Positions 17,676 to 25,983 of a stretch of DNA of 37,442 nt are shown in pieces. A model generated the notes under the pieces. It did not search any database, was not told the origin of the DNA, and was given only the letters and a program-made list of their open reading frames with translations. The stretch comes from Chitinophagaceae bacterium (GTDB lineage: Bacteria > Bacteroidota > Bacteroidia > Chitinophagales > Chitinophagaceae). The translations under genes and the position numbers were made by a program. The stretch lies in assembly GCA_947371755.1 (NCBI GenBank), contig CANBQT010000030.1, positions 1 through 37,442 of the forward strand. Direction: 5' to 3'. Each line of letters opens with the position of its first letter. Within the stretch, counting starts at the first letter, position 1.

Positions 17676-20087
17676 CTACTCAATGTATTTTACGGTTCTG
17701 GCTAATTTGCCATTTGAATTAATTCCTTCTAAAACGATTTGTAATTTTTTGCTTGAATCATTATTATAAAACTCAATTCTAACTCTTGGACTTCTTTTAT
17801 TGGTTAGCACATAAGGATTCCAATAAAGTGTAGTTCTTGTATCTGCATCAAAATTACCAGTTGGGTTCTCATAGTTGGGGTTATAAAATTCTTTAAAAAC
17901 TGAATACCCTCCTAACACCGTATTTTCCATACCCTTACTATTTTCAGATCCACCCCTACTATTTTTACCCTTCTTTGTATACACCGCCACAGCACCTCCA
18001 CTTCCACCACCTAAGGAACCAAAAAATGGAGGACGAATTGCTTTTACATATGCAATATCTGAAATTGGCAGTTGTAAGATCATATCAAGTGGTGTGCTGA
18101 TTTCATTTAAAAAGAAATCGGTATTTGAACCACGCCAGGAAGCAGAAGCTTGTGCGCCAGCTACTGAAATTTGCAAGCCTGCTACTTTACCTTGAAGGTA
18201 TTGAAGAATATTTACCGATCCTGTTGCACTTGGATCATTGGTAAGATCAAAAGCGGTACCATCAAAACCTGAAAACATTCCTGATGCATATTTTTCATCC
18301 AAAACCTGTAAGGGAGATTTTGCTTTTGTTTTAACTATTACTTCCTGCAATGTGGCCGAAGCCATTTGCTTTCTCAACTTTTCTTGTTCTAACAAATAAA
18401 AATTAAGCTTAGCACGGGCCATACTATCACTCCAATTGTTTTGATTTCCAAGATTGCCTAAGTTTATCTTTTTAAAATCCTGTTTCAATAATCCATTTTC
18501 AAAATGAACCTGAGTAATATCAGTTAGTTTATTATTGCCATTAAAGCCATAGAAAATCCTAGATGTATCATAATAGTAAATGGATTTATCTTCAAATGAT
18601 CCATCCTTTAAAACAGGTATAAATGCAAATTTCTTACTACTATCTTTCCCTGCTATCACTAAGTTTAACATTAAATCATTAGAAATCTTTGTAGCAGAGC
18701 TTCCAAATACCTTCCCAGAGATTTTCATAAAATCTGTTTCTCGTGGAAACCTAAGTATAGGAAGGGTACCAGCTTTAACTTTATCCCAATCAAATTTTCG
18801 CCAACCATTTGTTAGCATTACCAAATCCAGATGAGCTGCTACACTATCGGCATCACTTGAAAAATAGTATGCAGGTTGAAATACCTTTCCTCTAATTTCA
18901 TTGCTTAATAAAAAATCAGAATAAATTGTCTGTTGTTCGGGCATTACGATTGAAGCATCAGTAATAGAGATCGACATATTTGATGCAGAAGTATCAGAAA
19001 CAAGTACTTCAATTACATTCTTCCCTCTTTTATTTAGGTTAGTCAGACCCACTGTTAACTTAGCATTGAATTCATGTAATCTATTATTTACTAAAACAAT
19101 TCTCTCTGCAATTGGTAACCAATCTTTCGTAAATAAGGAAAACTGTACAACACCAGTTGGCAAGTCATCTATAGGCAATCCAGCTCTTTGAACCTGCCGC
19201 TCCTCACCCTTAAAATCTACCGTATAAATCAAATGTTGATTTTGATGAACCAACAGTTTCATTTGTTTAAAATTCTGAGGTACATCCAAAGTTCTTTCAA
19301 CTTGCGCATAGGCTTTTTCATTATCCATGCTAACCTTCAATATTACCCCTTCATTTTTCGCAGGCACAATGGGTGTTATTCCTTTTTGACCATTTTCATC
19401 TGTCCAGTTAAGTTGATATTTTTCACCATCTAATGGCTTTAACTGAATAAGTCCCATTCCATCATGTGCTACTTTTAGTGTATCGAGTATTTTGTTTTTA
19501 TCATTTACTAAAAACCCTTTAATCAAAACAGGTAAGCCTGATCCATTTGTTGCTTTGAATGCAAGTTTACTATTTAGACTATTCACTAATACGCCTCCCT
19601 CTGGAAAAACCTCCACTTTTGTTTTGGGAGTTGAACTTGTCTTTGATTTCGCATTAATACCTGTATTGATAGGAATATTCTTTTCATAAAGAAACGCACT
19701 ATCATCATTCAACATCCAACGTGTGAAAGCTTTTACTCGAACATAGTCGCCTTTATAATTAGCAGGTACATCAAAACTTCCTTTAGCTGAAGATTGAAAT
19801 AATGGTGCAACAGTTTGTTTGATATAATTACCACTTGTATCATACCAATTAACATAAATATTTTTACTTAATGTAGTCCACTCTGAACCGGATAATACAT
19901 ACAATTTATAAAATATAGTTTCACCAGTATTGTAAATGGTTCTATCGAAATGAATATGCACTTTTTCTGTAGGGAATTGTTCTTCATAAATATTCAATAC
20001 AGAATCATAGACCTGTGCCTGGGCTTTTCCTACAATAAAAGTCAGGAAAAATAAAGCTATAGCATTCAATATTATTTTTCTCATCAT
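17676..20087 (-). CDS. MG2-like protein with C-terminal TonB-receptor plug domain
   Basis: An 803-aa exported protein with a signal peptide ending KAQAQ. The N-terminal part (about 30-145, EKVHIHFDRTIYNTGETIFYK) is a macroglobulin MG2-like domain, followed by several beta-sandwich repeats. From about 594 (LQEVIVKTKAK) to 715 it has a TonB-dependent-receptor plug (LQYLQGKVAGLQI, ISDIAYVKAIRPP, GGGSGGAVAVYTKKG). It ends without the 22-strand beta-barrel, about 85 residues later. Proteins with this plan are frequent in Bacteroidota; their function is not established, though a role on the outer-membrane periplasmic face is likely. Two ATGs in tandem make the start uncertain by one codon. A 15-bp dyad at 20116-20130 lies about 30 nt upstream. 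Confidence 0.8.
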   Translation of the reverse strand: MMRKIILNAIALFFLTFIVGKAQAQVYDSVLNIYEEQFPTEKVHIHFDRTIYNTGETIFYKLYVLSGSEWTTLSKNIYVNWYDTSGNYIKQTVAPLFQSSAKGSFDVPANYKGDYVRVKAFTRWMLNDDSAFLYEKNIPINTGINAKSKTSSTPKTKVEVFPEGGVLVNSLNSKLAFKATNGSGLPVLIKGFLVNDKNKILDTLKVAHDGMGLIQLKPLDGEKYQLNWTDENGQKGITPIVPAKNEGVILKVSMDNEKAYAQVERTLDVPQNFKQMKLLVHQNQHLIYTVDFKGEERQVQRAGLPIDDLPTGVVQFSLFTKDWLPIAERIVLVNNRLHEFNAKLTVGLTNLNKRGKNVIEVLVSDTSASNMSISITDASIVMPEQQTIYSDFLLSNEIRGKVFQPAYYFSSDADSVAAHLDLVMLTNGWRKFDWDKVKAGTLPILRFPRETDFMKISGKVFGSSATKISNDLMLNLVIAGKDSSKKFAFIPVLKDGSFEDKSIYYYDTSRIFYGFNGNNKLTDITQVHFENGLLKQDFKKINLGNLGNQNNWSDSMARAKLNFYLLEQEKLRKQMASATLQEVIVKTKAKSPLQVLDEKYASGMFSGFDGTAFDLTNDPSATGSVNILQYLQGKVAGLQISVAGAQASASWRGSNTDFFLNEISTPLDMILQLPISDIAYVKAIRPPFFGSLGGGSGGAVAVYTKKGKNSRGGSENSKGMENTVLGGYSVFKEFYNPNYENPTGNFDADTRTTLYWNPYVLTNKRSPRVRIEFYNNDSSKKLQIVLEGINSNGKLARTVKYIE

Positions 20088-20115
20088 CGCTAAATTAACT
20101 ATTTCTCTAAATGCA

Positions 20116-20130
20116 ATTTGTTAAACAAAT
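20116..20130. promoter_or_regulatory. Operator-like dyad upstream of the plug-domain gene
   Basis: ATTTGTT and AACAAAT form 7-bp inverted arms around a central A, 29 nt before the start codon. It has the same 7-1-7 geometry as the dyad upstream of ccoG but different bases. It could be an operator or simply AT-rich symmetry. Confidence 0.25.
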
Positions 20131-20152
20131 GGAAATCGTAGATACAAAAATA

Positions 20153-20170
20153 CCTCCGAAAACTCGGAGG
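20153..20170 (-). terminator. Rho-independent terminator
   Basis: A 7-bp stem (CCTCCGA, 20153-20159 with 20164-20170) with a 4-nt loop and a T5 run on the minus strand. It lies 87 nt beyond the stop of the 71-aa gene and upstream of the plug-domain gene. The gap between gene and hairpin contains a beta-barrel-like C-terminal tail (20189-20245). Confidence 0.75.
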
Positions 20171-20188
20171 CATTTTAATACCTTATTA

Positions 20189-20245
20189 TTAGAAGTAAAT
20201 ACCGAGTTTAAAGATGTTAGATAGAACAATTTCTACTTCCAATAT
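20189..20245 (-). pseudogene. Possible C-terminal remnant of an outer-membrane beta-barrel gene
   Basis: On the minus strand the 18 codons before a TAA read ILEVEIVLSNIFKLGIYF. The ending, with alternating hydrophobic residues and a final Phe, is typical of the last strand of Bacteroidota outer-membrane barrels. A TGA precedes it in frame, and no ORF start exists. The hairpin 20153-20170 follows at a normal terminator distance. This rests on a short motif only. Confidence 0.25.
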
Positions 20246-20257
20246 TCACATTACCTA

Positions 20258-20473
20258 CTATTCTACCACCAATGGGTTTCTTCTGGTTGGTATCACAGTT
20301 TGTTCATCATCACTTAAATATGCCCAAAAATCGTATAAAGCAAAAATATCCCCAGGAATTTTCGGTGTATTAGGTTCACCATTACGTTCGTAAGAACCCA
20401 ACAATTCACCATGATACTTCAATTCTGATAACTTTTCTTCTAACGTCAATAACTTAAATTGCTCAATTGTCAT
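20258..20473 (-). CDS. Hypothetical 71-aa protein
   Basis: A 71-aa protein without signal peptide or membrane helix, so probably cytoplasmic. It begins with an amphipathic helix (MTIEQFKLLTLEEKLSELKYHGELLG) and has a middle ERNGEPNTPKIPGDIFALYDFWAYLSDDEQTV. The regular helix pattern and acidic/aromatic balance look like a real small protein, but I recognise no family. It sits alone on the minus strand between the GMC oxidoreductase stop (95 nt upstream) and the terminator at 20153-20170. Confidence 0.6.
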   Translation of the reverse strand: MTIEQFKLLTLEEKLSELKYHGELLGSYERNGEPNTPKIPGDIFALYDFWAYLSDDEQTVIPTRRNPLVVE

Positions 20474-20568
20474 AAAACTGGATAAATTTTAATTGTCTTT
20501 CAGTCCGCAATCTAATAAGAAAAACACAAATTCATCTTAAAGCTTCTAAAAATTAGCGCTCAAACTTA

Positions 20569-22278
20569 TTATGAGCCTTTTTTGGCTTCATTTACTGCAT
20601 GATCTACTGCCCTTGCAGTAATAGCCATATATGTTAAAGATGGGTTTTGAGTAGACGTAGAAGTCATACAAGCCCCATCTGTTACATAGACATTTTTACA
20701 ATGGTGCAATTGATTAAACTCATTTAACAAGGAAGTTTTCGGATCTTTACCCATGCGCACACCTCCCATTTCGTGAATATCTAAACCTGGTGCTGCTTTT
20801 GAGTCGGACGTGCTTATATTTTTAAATCCTGCCTTGGTATACATTTCGGTCATTTGCTCAATAAAATCCTTCACCATTTTCTCATCATTGTCATCATATG
20901 AAACCTGTACATTCAATTGAGGCATTCCCCATGCATCTTTCAGGTTAGCATCTAGACTCACGTGGTTACTTTCCTTTGGTATTGTTTCACCCATCATATG
21001 CGAGCCTACATGCCATGGACCCAGATCTTTTTTAGCTAATTGCTCTTTTAATTCTTTACCAAAGCCATCTGTATTTCTTTTGATATAGCGACCTGACGAA
21101 AATCCAGCTGCATATCCTCTTAAGAAATCTGTTTCTTGTTTCTCTACATTTCTAAATCGAGGAAGATAAGCACTTGTTGGAGACCGCCCGTCTGTAGTAG
21201 AGTCCATAAAGCCTTCATATTCAGCATTGATACGTGCACGGTAATTATGAAAAGCAATGAATTTTCCTAAAAGTCCACTATCATTTCCTAATCCATTCGG
21301 GAATCGGTGCGATGTAGAATTTAATAAAAGGAGGTTGGTATTAATGGCGCCAGCATTTACAAAAATGACTTTAGCATAATATTCTACCATTTCTTTTGTC
21401 TGAGCATCCACTACTCTAACACCTGTTGCCAATCCTTTTTGTTCGTCATAAATAATTGAATGCACCACAGAAAATGGTCGTAATGTTAAGTTACCAGTCT
21501 TAGCCGCCCAAGGAATTGTGGAAGAATTGCTACTGAAATACCCTCCAAAAGGACATCCCCTTTGACATAGGTTTCTATTCTGGCATTGTCCTCTACCCTG
21601 TTCTATGTGTATGGGATTTGGCTTGGTTAAATGCGCACATCTACCATAAATCAAATGACGTCCAGTATAATTTTTTTGAAGTACCTCTTTAAAATAATGG
21701 TCTACACAGGTAAGCTCCAGGGCAGGTAAAAACTCCCCATCGGGAAGACTAGTAAGTCCATCCTTATTTCCAGAAATTCCTACAAATTTTTCAACATAAC
21801 TATACCAGGGCGCCATGTCTTTGTATCGGATGGGCCAGTCAACTGCAAATCCATCCCTTGCAGGTCCACTGAAATCAAAGTCGCTCCATCGTTGTGTTTG
21901 TCTAGCCCACATCAAAGATTTTCCACCTACCTGATAGCCTCTGATCCAATCAAATGGTTTGCCTTGTATATAGGGGTGTTCATGGTCCTTCACAAAAAAA
22001 TGAGCTGCGTCTTCACGAAATGCATAACATTTGCTGATGATAGGATTCGCTTCTGTTATTTCCAATGGCAATTGCCCGCGGTGTTCGAATTCCCAGGGCA
22101 TCATATTGGTTGTTGGATAGTCTTTTAAATGAGTTACATCTCTACCTCTTTCCAACACAAGTGTCTTCCAGCCTTTCTCTGTAAATTCCTTTGCAGCCCA
22201 TCCACCACTCATCCCTGAGCCAATTACGATTGCATCAAAACTTCTATTTTTTGCAGACCCATTATTATTCTCACCCAT
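20569..22278 (-). CDS. GMC-family FAD-dependent oxidoreductase
   Basis: A 569-aa flavoprotein started at the ATG at 22278. A further upstream start at 22320 would overlap the partner gene and put a non-conserved hydrophobic stretch before the FAD motif. The ADP-binding motif is GSGMSGG (20-26) with Glu43 ending the second strand. A Cys-rich segment at 232-242 (CQNRNLCQRGC) is typical of the membrane-bound gluconate/sorbitol/2-keto-gluconate dehydrogenase large subunits and may bind a metal or 3Fe-4S cluster. The C-terminal GMC blocks HEMGGVRMG and NPSLTYMAITARAVDHA supply active-site and FAD residues. It probably oxidises a sugar or polyol outside the cytoplasm, with the small subunit next door. 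The exact substrate and the cytochrome c partner are not in the window. Confidence 0.88.
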   Translation of the reverse strand: MGENNNGSAKNRSFDAIVIGSGMSGGWAAKEFTEKGWKTLVLERGRDVTHLKDYPTTNMMPWEFEHRGQLPLEITEANPIISKCYAFREDAAHFFVKDHEHPYIQGKPFDWIRGYQVGGKSLMWARQTQRWSDFDFSGPARDGFAVDWPIRYKDMAPWYSYVEKFVGISGNKDGLTSLPDGEFLPALELTCVDHYFKEVLQKNYTGRHLIYGRCAHLTKPNPIHIEQGRGQCQNRNLCQRGCPFGGYFSSNSSTIPWAAKTGNLTLRPFSVVHSIIYDEQKGLATGVRVVDAQTKEMVEYYAKVIFVNAGAINTNLLLLNSTSHRFPNGLGNDSGLLGKFIAFHNYRARINAEYEGFMDSTTDGRSPTSAYLPRFRNVEKQETDFLRGYAAGFSSGRYIKRNTDGFGKELKEQLAKKDLGPWHVGSHMMGETIPKESNHVSLDANLKDAWGMPQLNVQVSYDDNDEKMVKDFIEQMTEMYTKAGFKNISTSDSKAAPGLDIHEMGGVRMGKDPKTSLLNEFNQLHHCKNVYVTDGACMTSTSTQNPSLTYMAITARAVDHAVNEAKKGS

Positions 22279-22304
22279 AAAAAAAATTAATAATTGTTTT
22301 AAAA

Positions 22305-22832
22305 TTAAGCTTTTACACAACCATGAAAACGACCAGGTATTTGCTCATACACCTGAACTTTGGTCAAGAAAAATTCTGAACTTGTGTAGGCATGCAGTGC
22401 AAGCCCTTTGGACTTTTGATAGAATTCAAAAAGGCTTTCTTTTTTATCTTTCATTTGTTCAATCTTAGTCAAAATCTTTTCACGTTGTTCATTGGTAGCC
22501 TTATTGAAAAACTGACCAATTTCAGCTTGTGAAAATAAGTTCAAGTCATTGATGCCTTTTAAAATTTTGTCCTGATCTTCTTTGGTACTGCAGTCATCAA
22601 TCATCTTCCATGCGAATAAGTCTGCATGCAAACTAGCAGCACCTGGTGTTTCTGTTTCTGGGATGATAGTAGATAATAAACTAGCAAAAGTAGTTTCTTG
22701 ATCTTTGCTTACGTGGATATGCTTAAGGGGTATTCCTGATTTATTTTTATCTAATAAACAGGATGGAACTAATGCAGCTGAAGCAGAAACAAACAGTAGT
22801 TGCTTCAGCAATAATCTTCTTTGGATGATCAT
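22305..22832 (-). CDS. Gluconate 2-dehydrogenase subunit 3-like protein
   Basis: A 175-aa protein started at the ATG at 22832; a TTG at 22853 would add seven residues. The N-terminus IQRRLLLKQLLFVSASAALVP is a twin-arginine-like export signal followed by SC, with Cys25 suitable for lipidation. The body is helical (FASLLSTIIPETETPGAASLHADLFAWKMIDDC), matching the gluconate 2-dehydrogenase subunit 3 family. That small subunit escorts or stabilises the flavin large subunit. It starts the unit; the GMC gene follows after 26 nt, so the two are cotranscribed and would form one exported dehydrogenase. A GGAGGAA lies 13-19 nt before the ATG, unusual in this group of bacteria and too far to be a normal ribosome site. 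Confidence 0.85.
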   Translation of the reverse strand: MIIQRRLLLKQLLFVSASAALVPSCLLDKNKSGIPLKHIHVSKDQETTFASLLSTIIPETETPGAASLHADLFAWKMIDDCSTKEDQDKILKGINDLNLFSQAEIGQFFNKATNEQREKILTKIEQMKDKKESLFEFYQKSKGLALHAYTSSEFFLTKVQVYEQIPGRFHGCVKA

Positions 22833-22925
22833 AGCAAGTAATTGTTCCTCCAATTTACGTGCAAATCATATCAAAAAATAAAAATGAAAAGAATTTGTGC
22901 TAAAAAGGTTTAAAATTTTGATTTG

Positions 22926-23168
22926 TTAATTAAGCAAGATGGGCTCAATACTTTTGTCAATGGCAGAAAGTATGCCTTCCACCAAATCATCCAGGTTTTC
23001 AGACCTATCCTTCAATGTTGTTCTACTACTAAAAACATGGTTCGGAAAATGTTGGACGAAGAAACTTGAATAGGATTCAAACTCCCAATAAACAAAATTC
23101 CCCCGTAACCAACCATTAATCCTTTTGCCGTTTATCTCTGTTTGCACAGGTAATGAAAAGAAATCCAT
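22926..23168 (-). CDS. Hypothetical 80-aa protein
   Basis: An 80-aa protein with no signal peptide or membrane helix. The first half has strand-like, aromatic-rich sequence (INGWLRGNFVYWEFESYSSFFVQHFP) and the end is a helix (NLDDLVEGILSAIDKSIEPILLN). I recognise no family. It lies 93 nt upstream of the subunit-3 gene on the same strand, and may be cotranscribed with the dehydrogenase pair, but no link in function is visible. Confidence 0.55.
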   Translation of the reverse strand: MDFFSLPVQTEINGKRINGWLRGNFVYWEFESYSSFFVQHFPNHVFSSRTTLKDRSENLDDLVEGILSAIDKSIEPILLN

Positions 23169-23180
23169 AGGTTAATAAGT

Positions 23181-23294
23181 TTACTCAAATGTACAAGTGT
23201 TCTCCCCCCCCATCTTGTAGTAGTATTCCCAAAGTATTACCGCTAAAACACCCAATTTCCAAGCAGTTTTTTGGTATTTTTCCCGAATTATCAC
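23181..23294 (-). CDS. Possible small membrane protein ORF with a G8 tract
   Basis: A 37-codon ORF with a GTG start at 23294 (a TTG at 23300 would add two residues). It reads REKYQKTAWKLGVLAVILW then EYYYKMGGENTCTFE. The middle is a possible transmembrane helix flanked by Lys/Arg and Tyr residues. The DNA contains a run of eight G on the coding strand (8 C on the plus strand), very rare in this AT-rich window, which makes the last ten codons sensitive to slippage. It begins 12 nt before the 80-aa gene. It lacks an ATG and recognisable homology, so it may be a remnant or chance. Confidence 0.3.
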   Translation of the reverse strand: MIIREKYQKTAWKLGVLAVILWEYYYKMGGENTCTFE

Positions 23295-23359
23295 TATCAA
23301 ATTAGCATGTATAACTAATTCGTCTTGAAAGGTTTAAAATGGATTTTAAGTATAAATGA

Positions 23360-23367
23360 TACCTTTA
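23360..23367 (+). promoter_or_regulatory. Candidate -7 element of the PH-like gene
   Basis: TACCTTTA lies 18 nt before the ATG at 23385, matching TAnnTTTG except the final base and the same distance as for the DUF4136 gene. It supports the ATG at 23385 over the TTG at 23325, which would lie upstream of the promoter. Confidence 0.35.
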
Positions 23368-23384
23368 CATTTCAAAAGTATATT

Positions 23385-23669
23385 ATGATTAGCTATACTG
23401 CGTCTAGATTATCTGAGGGCAATAAAATGTTTCCATGTAACATCCAGATTGATGAGCAAGCGGTGACTTTTAAAATGCCTGGATTTTTTAATGGCAAAGA
23501 AACTACAATACCCATGAGTAGAATATCATCTGTTGATATCGAAACCCCATTAATCGGGTATTCTACCATTATCATCGAAACAACGGGAGAAGGAAGTATC
23601 CGTGCACATGGTTTTACAAAAGCTGAAGTAAAAGAAATGAAAAAGGATATTCTTTCTAAAATCCTTTAG
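23385..23669 (+). CDS. Small PH-domain-like (bPH) protein, function unknown
   Basis: A 94-aa soluble protein started at the ATG at 23385. Alternating strands (CNIQIDEQAVTFKMPG, ETTIPMSRISSVDIETPLIGYSTIIIETTGEGSIRAHGF) followed by one C-terminal helix (TKAEVKEMKKDILSKIL) match the bacterial pleckstrin-homology fold. The block P-M-S-R-I-S-S-V-D-I-E is typical of that family, in which the same region reads I-P-x-x-x-I. Its role cannot be told; such domains can be membrane or protein docking modules. It precedes the PorP/SprF gene by 105 nt on the same strand. Fold assignment is by pattern only. Confidence 0.55.
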   Translation: MISYTASRLSEGNKMFPCNIQIDEQAVTFKMPGFFNGKETTIPMSRISSVDIETPLIGYSTIIIETTGEGSIRAHGFTKAEVKEMKKDILSKIL

Positions 23670-23774
23670 ACAAAAAAAAACTGACCATTACAGGTAAAAT
23701 TGTTTTAGATACAATCAATTTTATTGATAGATATTTTTATAGGGCATCTAAAAAAAAGTTGCACTTGAAATATC

Positions 23775-24797
23775 ATGAAAATAAATCCGTCCAGTTTTTC
23801 AATTCTTGTATTACTGATTTTTATTTGCATCGCTGGAGTCTCGCAAGAGCCACTGATTACTCAAACTAGATTTGCAAATCTCAGCAGGAATCCTGCACTA
23901 GCAGGGCATCAGGTAGATGATATAAAGCTTAGCATTTGCTTTCACCACCAAATTAAAACGGTACTTATACCTTACAAATATTCACAGATTCAAATTGAGT
24001 CTAGGTTCAAAGAAAAGGAATCAGAAAATGGTTTTACAATTGGTGCAATCATCCGATATGATGAAGCTGGTGAAAAAAAATTAAAAAGGGCCCAATTTCT
24101 TCCTGTTCTAAATTTTCATAAATCATTAAGTGACTTGAAAATATCTTACTTAAGTATGGGTTTTATGACGGGGATCTTCAAAACTCAATTCGACCCTAAT
24201 TCATTGCCCGTTATTAGAAATTATAATCCTATTCCTTTTAATCCTAATTCTCCTGTACCACAAGATCTTTTATCGAAAAGTAGCAGTTATATTGATTTTT
24301 CAACCGGCATCAGTCTTTATACAGAATTGAATCAGCGAATATTCCTAACCTTAGGAGCAGCTTTATTTCATTTTAATCAGAATACATTGAAGCAATTTGC
24401 AACAATCCCTAAAACGCCAAGGGAATGGGTAATCAACACTGGTTTTCGTCTCAACAACTATAACTACTCTTTTCAACTAATTTCAGACATTAGGATCCAG
24501 AATAATACAGCAAAATTTTTTTGTGCTAGCATCCTGGGAATTCCTATTCATAGAAATTTTTTAGATCAAGTAACTGAAATACAAATGGGAATAGACATCA
24601 ATTCCAGTAGAGAGTTTTCTCCTTCTATTTCAGTCAAATTACCTGATATTCTATTTTCATGCAGTTATAATCTGCTATTAGGTAAACAAAAAGGAATACC
24701 GATCTTACGAAATTCAATAGAAACAAATATTGCTTTTCATTTCAATTGCCACCAAAGAAATAAAGAGGCAGAAAAAATGCATTGCTACTCCCATTGA
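23775..24797 (+). CDS. PorP/SprF family outer-membrane protein
   Basis: A 340-aa protein with a signal peptide (MKINPSSFSILVLLIFICIAGVSQ). The mature start, EPLITQTRFANLSRNPALAGH, has the family hallmark N-P-A-x-x-G. The rest is a predicted beta-barrel with alternating amphipathic strands (for example FTIGAIIRYDEAGEKKLKRAQ and YIDFSTGISLYTELNQRIFLTLGAALFHF). PorP and SprF are linked to the type IX secretion system and gliding, usually next to a large secreted adhesin whose C-terminal domain they help to anchor. No such adhesin is in the window. The gene ends 15 nt before the convergent GT2 gene of the polysaccharide locus. Confidence 0.8.
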   Translation: MKINPSSFSILVLLIFICIAGVSQEPLITQTRFANLSRNPALAGHQVDDIKLSICFHHQIKTVLIPYKYSQIQIESRFKEKESENGFTIGAIIRYDEAGEKKLKRAQFLPVLNFHKSLSDLKISYLSMGFMTGIFKTQFDPNSLPVIRNYNPIPFNPNSPVPQDLLSKSSSYIDFSTGISLYTELNQRIFLTLGAALFHFNQNTLKQFATIPKTPREWVINTGFRLNNYNYSFQLISDIRIQNNTAKFFCASILGIPIHRNFLDQVTEIQMGIDINSSREFSPSISVKLPDILFSCSYNLLLGKQKGIPILRNSIETNIAFHFNCHQRNKEAEKMHCYSH

Positions 24798-24812
24798 AAT
24801 AGCAGGTACCAT

Positions 24813-25979
24813 TTATTTCCTTTTCGCCTTCTCCCATAAAACAGATTGATTCGAGAATAGATATCTTTTAATTCCTGCAAAAACCGCGTAATTCATCATG
24901 CAGAAATAATAAGGAATAAAAAATAGTTTAATTTTTATGGATTGCGATTGCATGATCCATCCTAACAAGGCAAAGCCATAGAATAAAATCTGCCCAGCTA
25001 ATACTACAAGATATTTCACGTCTGCTTTCAGTACGATCACAATATACCAATTCAAAAAAAAGCAGAAAATCATTAGGAAGGGCGTAATAGTCCACCGAAG
25101 AATACGATGACTTAAATATTGGAAACTAAGAATTGGGTGTTTTAAAGGATTCAATAAAGGCATCAGTCTTAAGAATGATTGGATTCCTCCAGCTGCAATT
25201 CGAACCTTCCTCTTCAACTCCTCTTTTGTGTTCGCTGAGGCATTTTCGGTAGCATAGGCGTCCGGTTCATAAACAATTCGATATCCTTTTTGTGCAATCA
25301 ACATGGAGATCATAAAGTCGTCTAATAAAGTATCAACAGGCACAGGGATATATAGAGAGGTCTTTACACTAAACAATTCACCTGCAGCACCTACAACAGA
25401 GTACAACTCAGAATCCCAAGCTTTTAATTTCGACTCATATTTCCAGTAAAATCCCTCTCCAGCGGTTGCATCACCACTATCATCGATCTGAACTCTTTTT
25501 TCACCTGCTACTGCTCCAACAGAGGGATCTTGAAAATGTCTGCAAATATTGATTAATGCTTTTTTATTCAATAAAGTATTTGCATCAGTAAAGACAACAA
25601 CTTCTGTTGTAACTTCCTGCATTGCACGATGAACAGCAACTATTTTCCCCGTTCTTTCGGGTTGATGCATTAAATGAATATCAGCATATTTAGAAACAAT
25701 TTCAGGAGTATTGTCAGTTGATCCATCTGTAATAAAAATATAGCTTAGTTTGTTAACGGGATATTCCAAATCAAGTGTGTTAGCTATTTTTTCTTCAATG
25801 CAATATGCTTCGTTATACGCTGCTACTATAATTGTAACAGATGGAAGATCATAATTACTTTCAAATGCTTGTTCCTTTCTGAAAATGCGTACAATTTTCA
25901 CAATAAAAAAAAGCACTATACCATACCCCACATAGGTATAAAAAATGATAAAAAGAGCAACCCAGAATATCGTTTGCAT
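24813..25979 (-). CDS. Membrane GT2 glycosyltransferase (cellulose-synthase-like)
   Basis: A 388-aa processive-type GT2: one N-terminal helix (3-30), a GT-A domain at 47-275, then three to four C-terminal helices. The catalytic Asp residues are Asp85 (ITDGSTDNT), Asp132 (TDANTL) and Asp220/221 (LLDDFMIS). The acceptor-side QxxRW motif typical of polymerising synthases is absent; a basic RKVRIAAGG is in its place. It therefore probably adds a single sugar, or is a divergent synthase. Located 4 nt downstream of the next GT2 stop, it is the last gene of the polysaccharide operon. The sugar donor is unknown. Confidence 0.85.
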   Translation of the reverse strand: MQTIFWVALFIIFYTYVGYGIVLFFIVKIVRIFRKEQAFESNYDLPSVTIIVAAYNEAYCIEEKIANTLDLEYPVNKLSYIFITDGSTDNTPEIVSKYADIHLMHQPERTGKIVAVHRAMQEVTTEVVVFTDANTLLNKKALINICRHFQDPSVGAVAGEKRVQIDDSGDATAGEGFYWKYESKLKAWDSELYSVVGAAGELFSVKTSLYIPVPVDTLLDDFMISMLIAQKGYRIVYEPDAYATENASANTKEELKRKVRIAAGGIQSFLRLMPLLNPLKHPILSFQYLSHRILRWTITPFLMIFCFFLNWYIVIVLKADVKYLVVLAGQILFYGFALLGWIMQSQSIKIKLFFIPYYFCMMNYAVFAGIKRYLFSNQSVLWEKAKRK

Positions 25980-25983
25980 TTAC

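Noticed and set aside
24798..24812. A terminator between the convergent PorP/SprF and GT2 genes.
   Set aside because: Only 15 nt separate them and no stable stem with a T run could be drawn.
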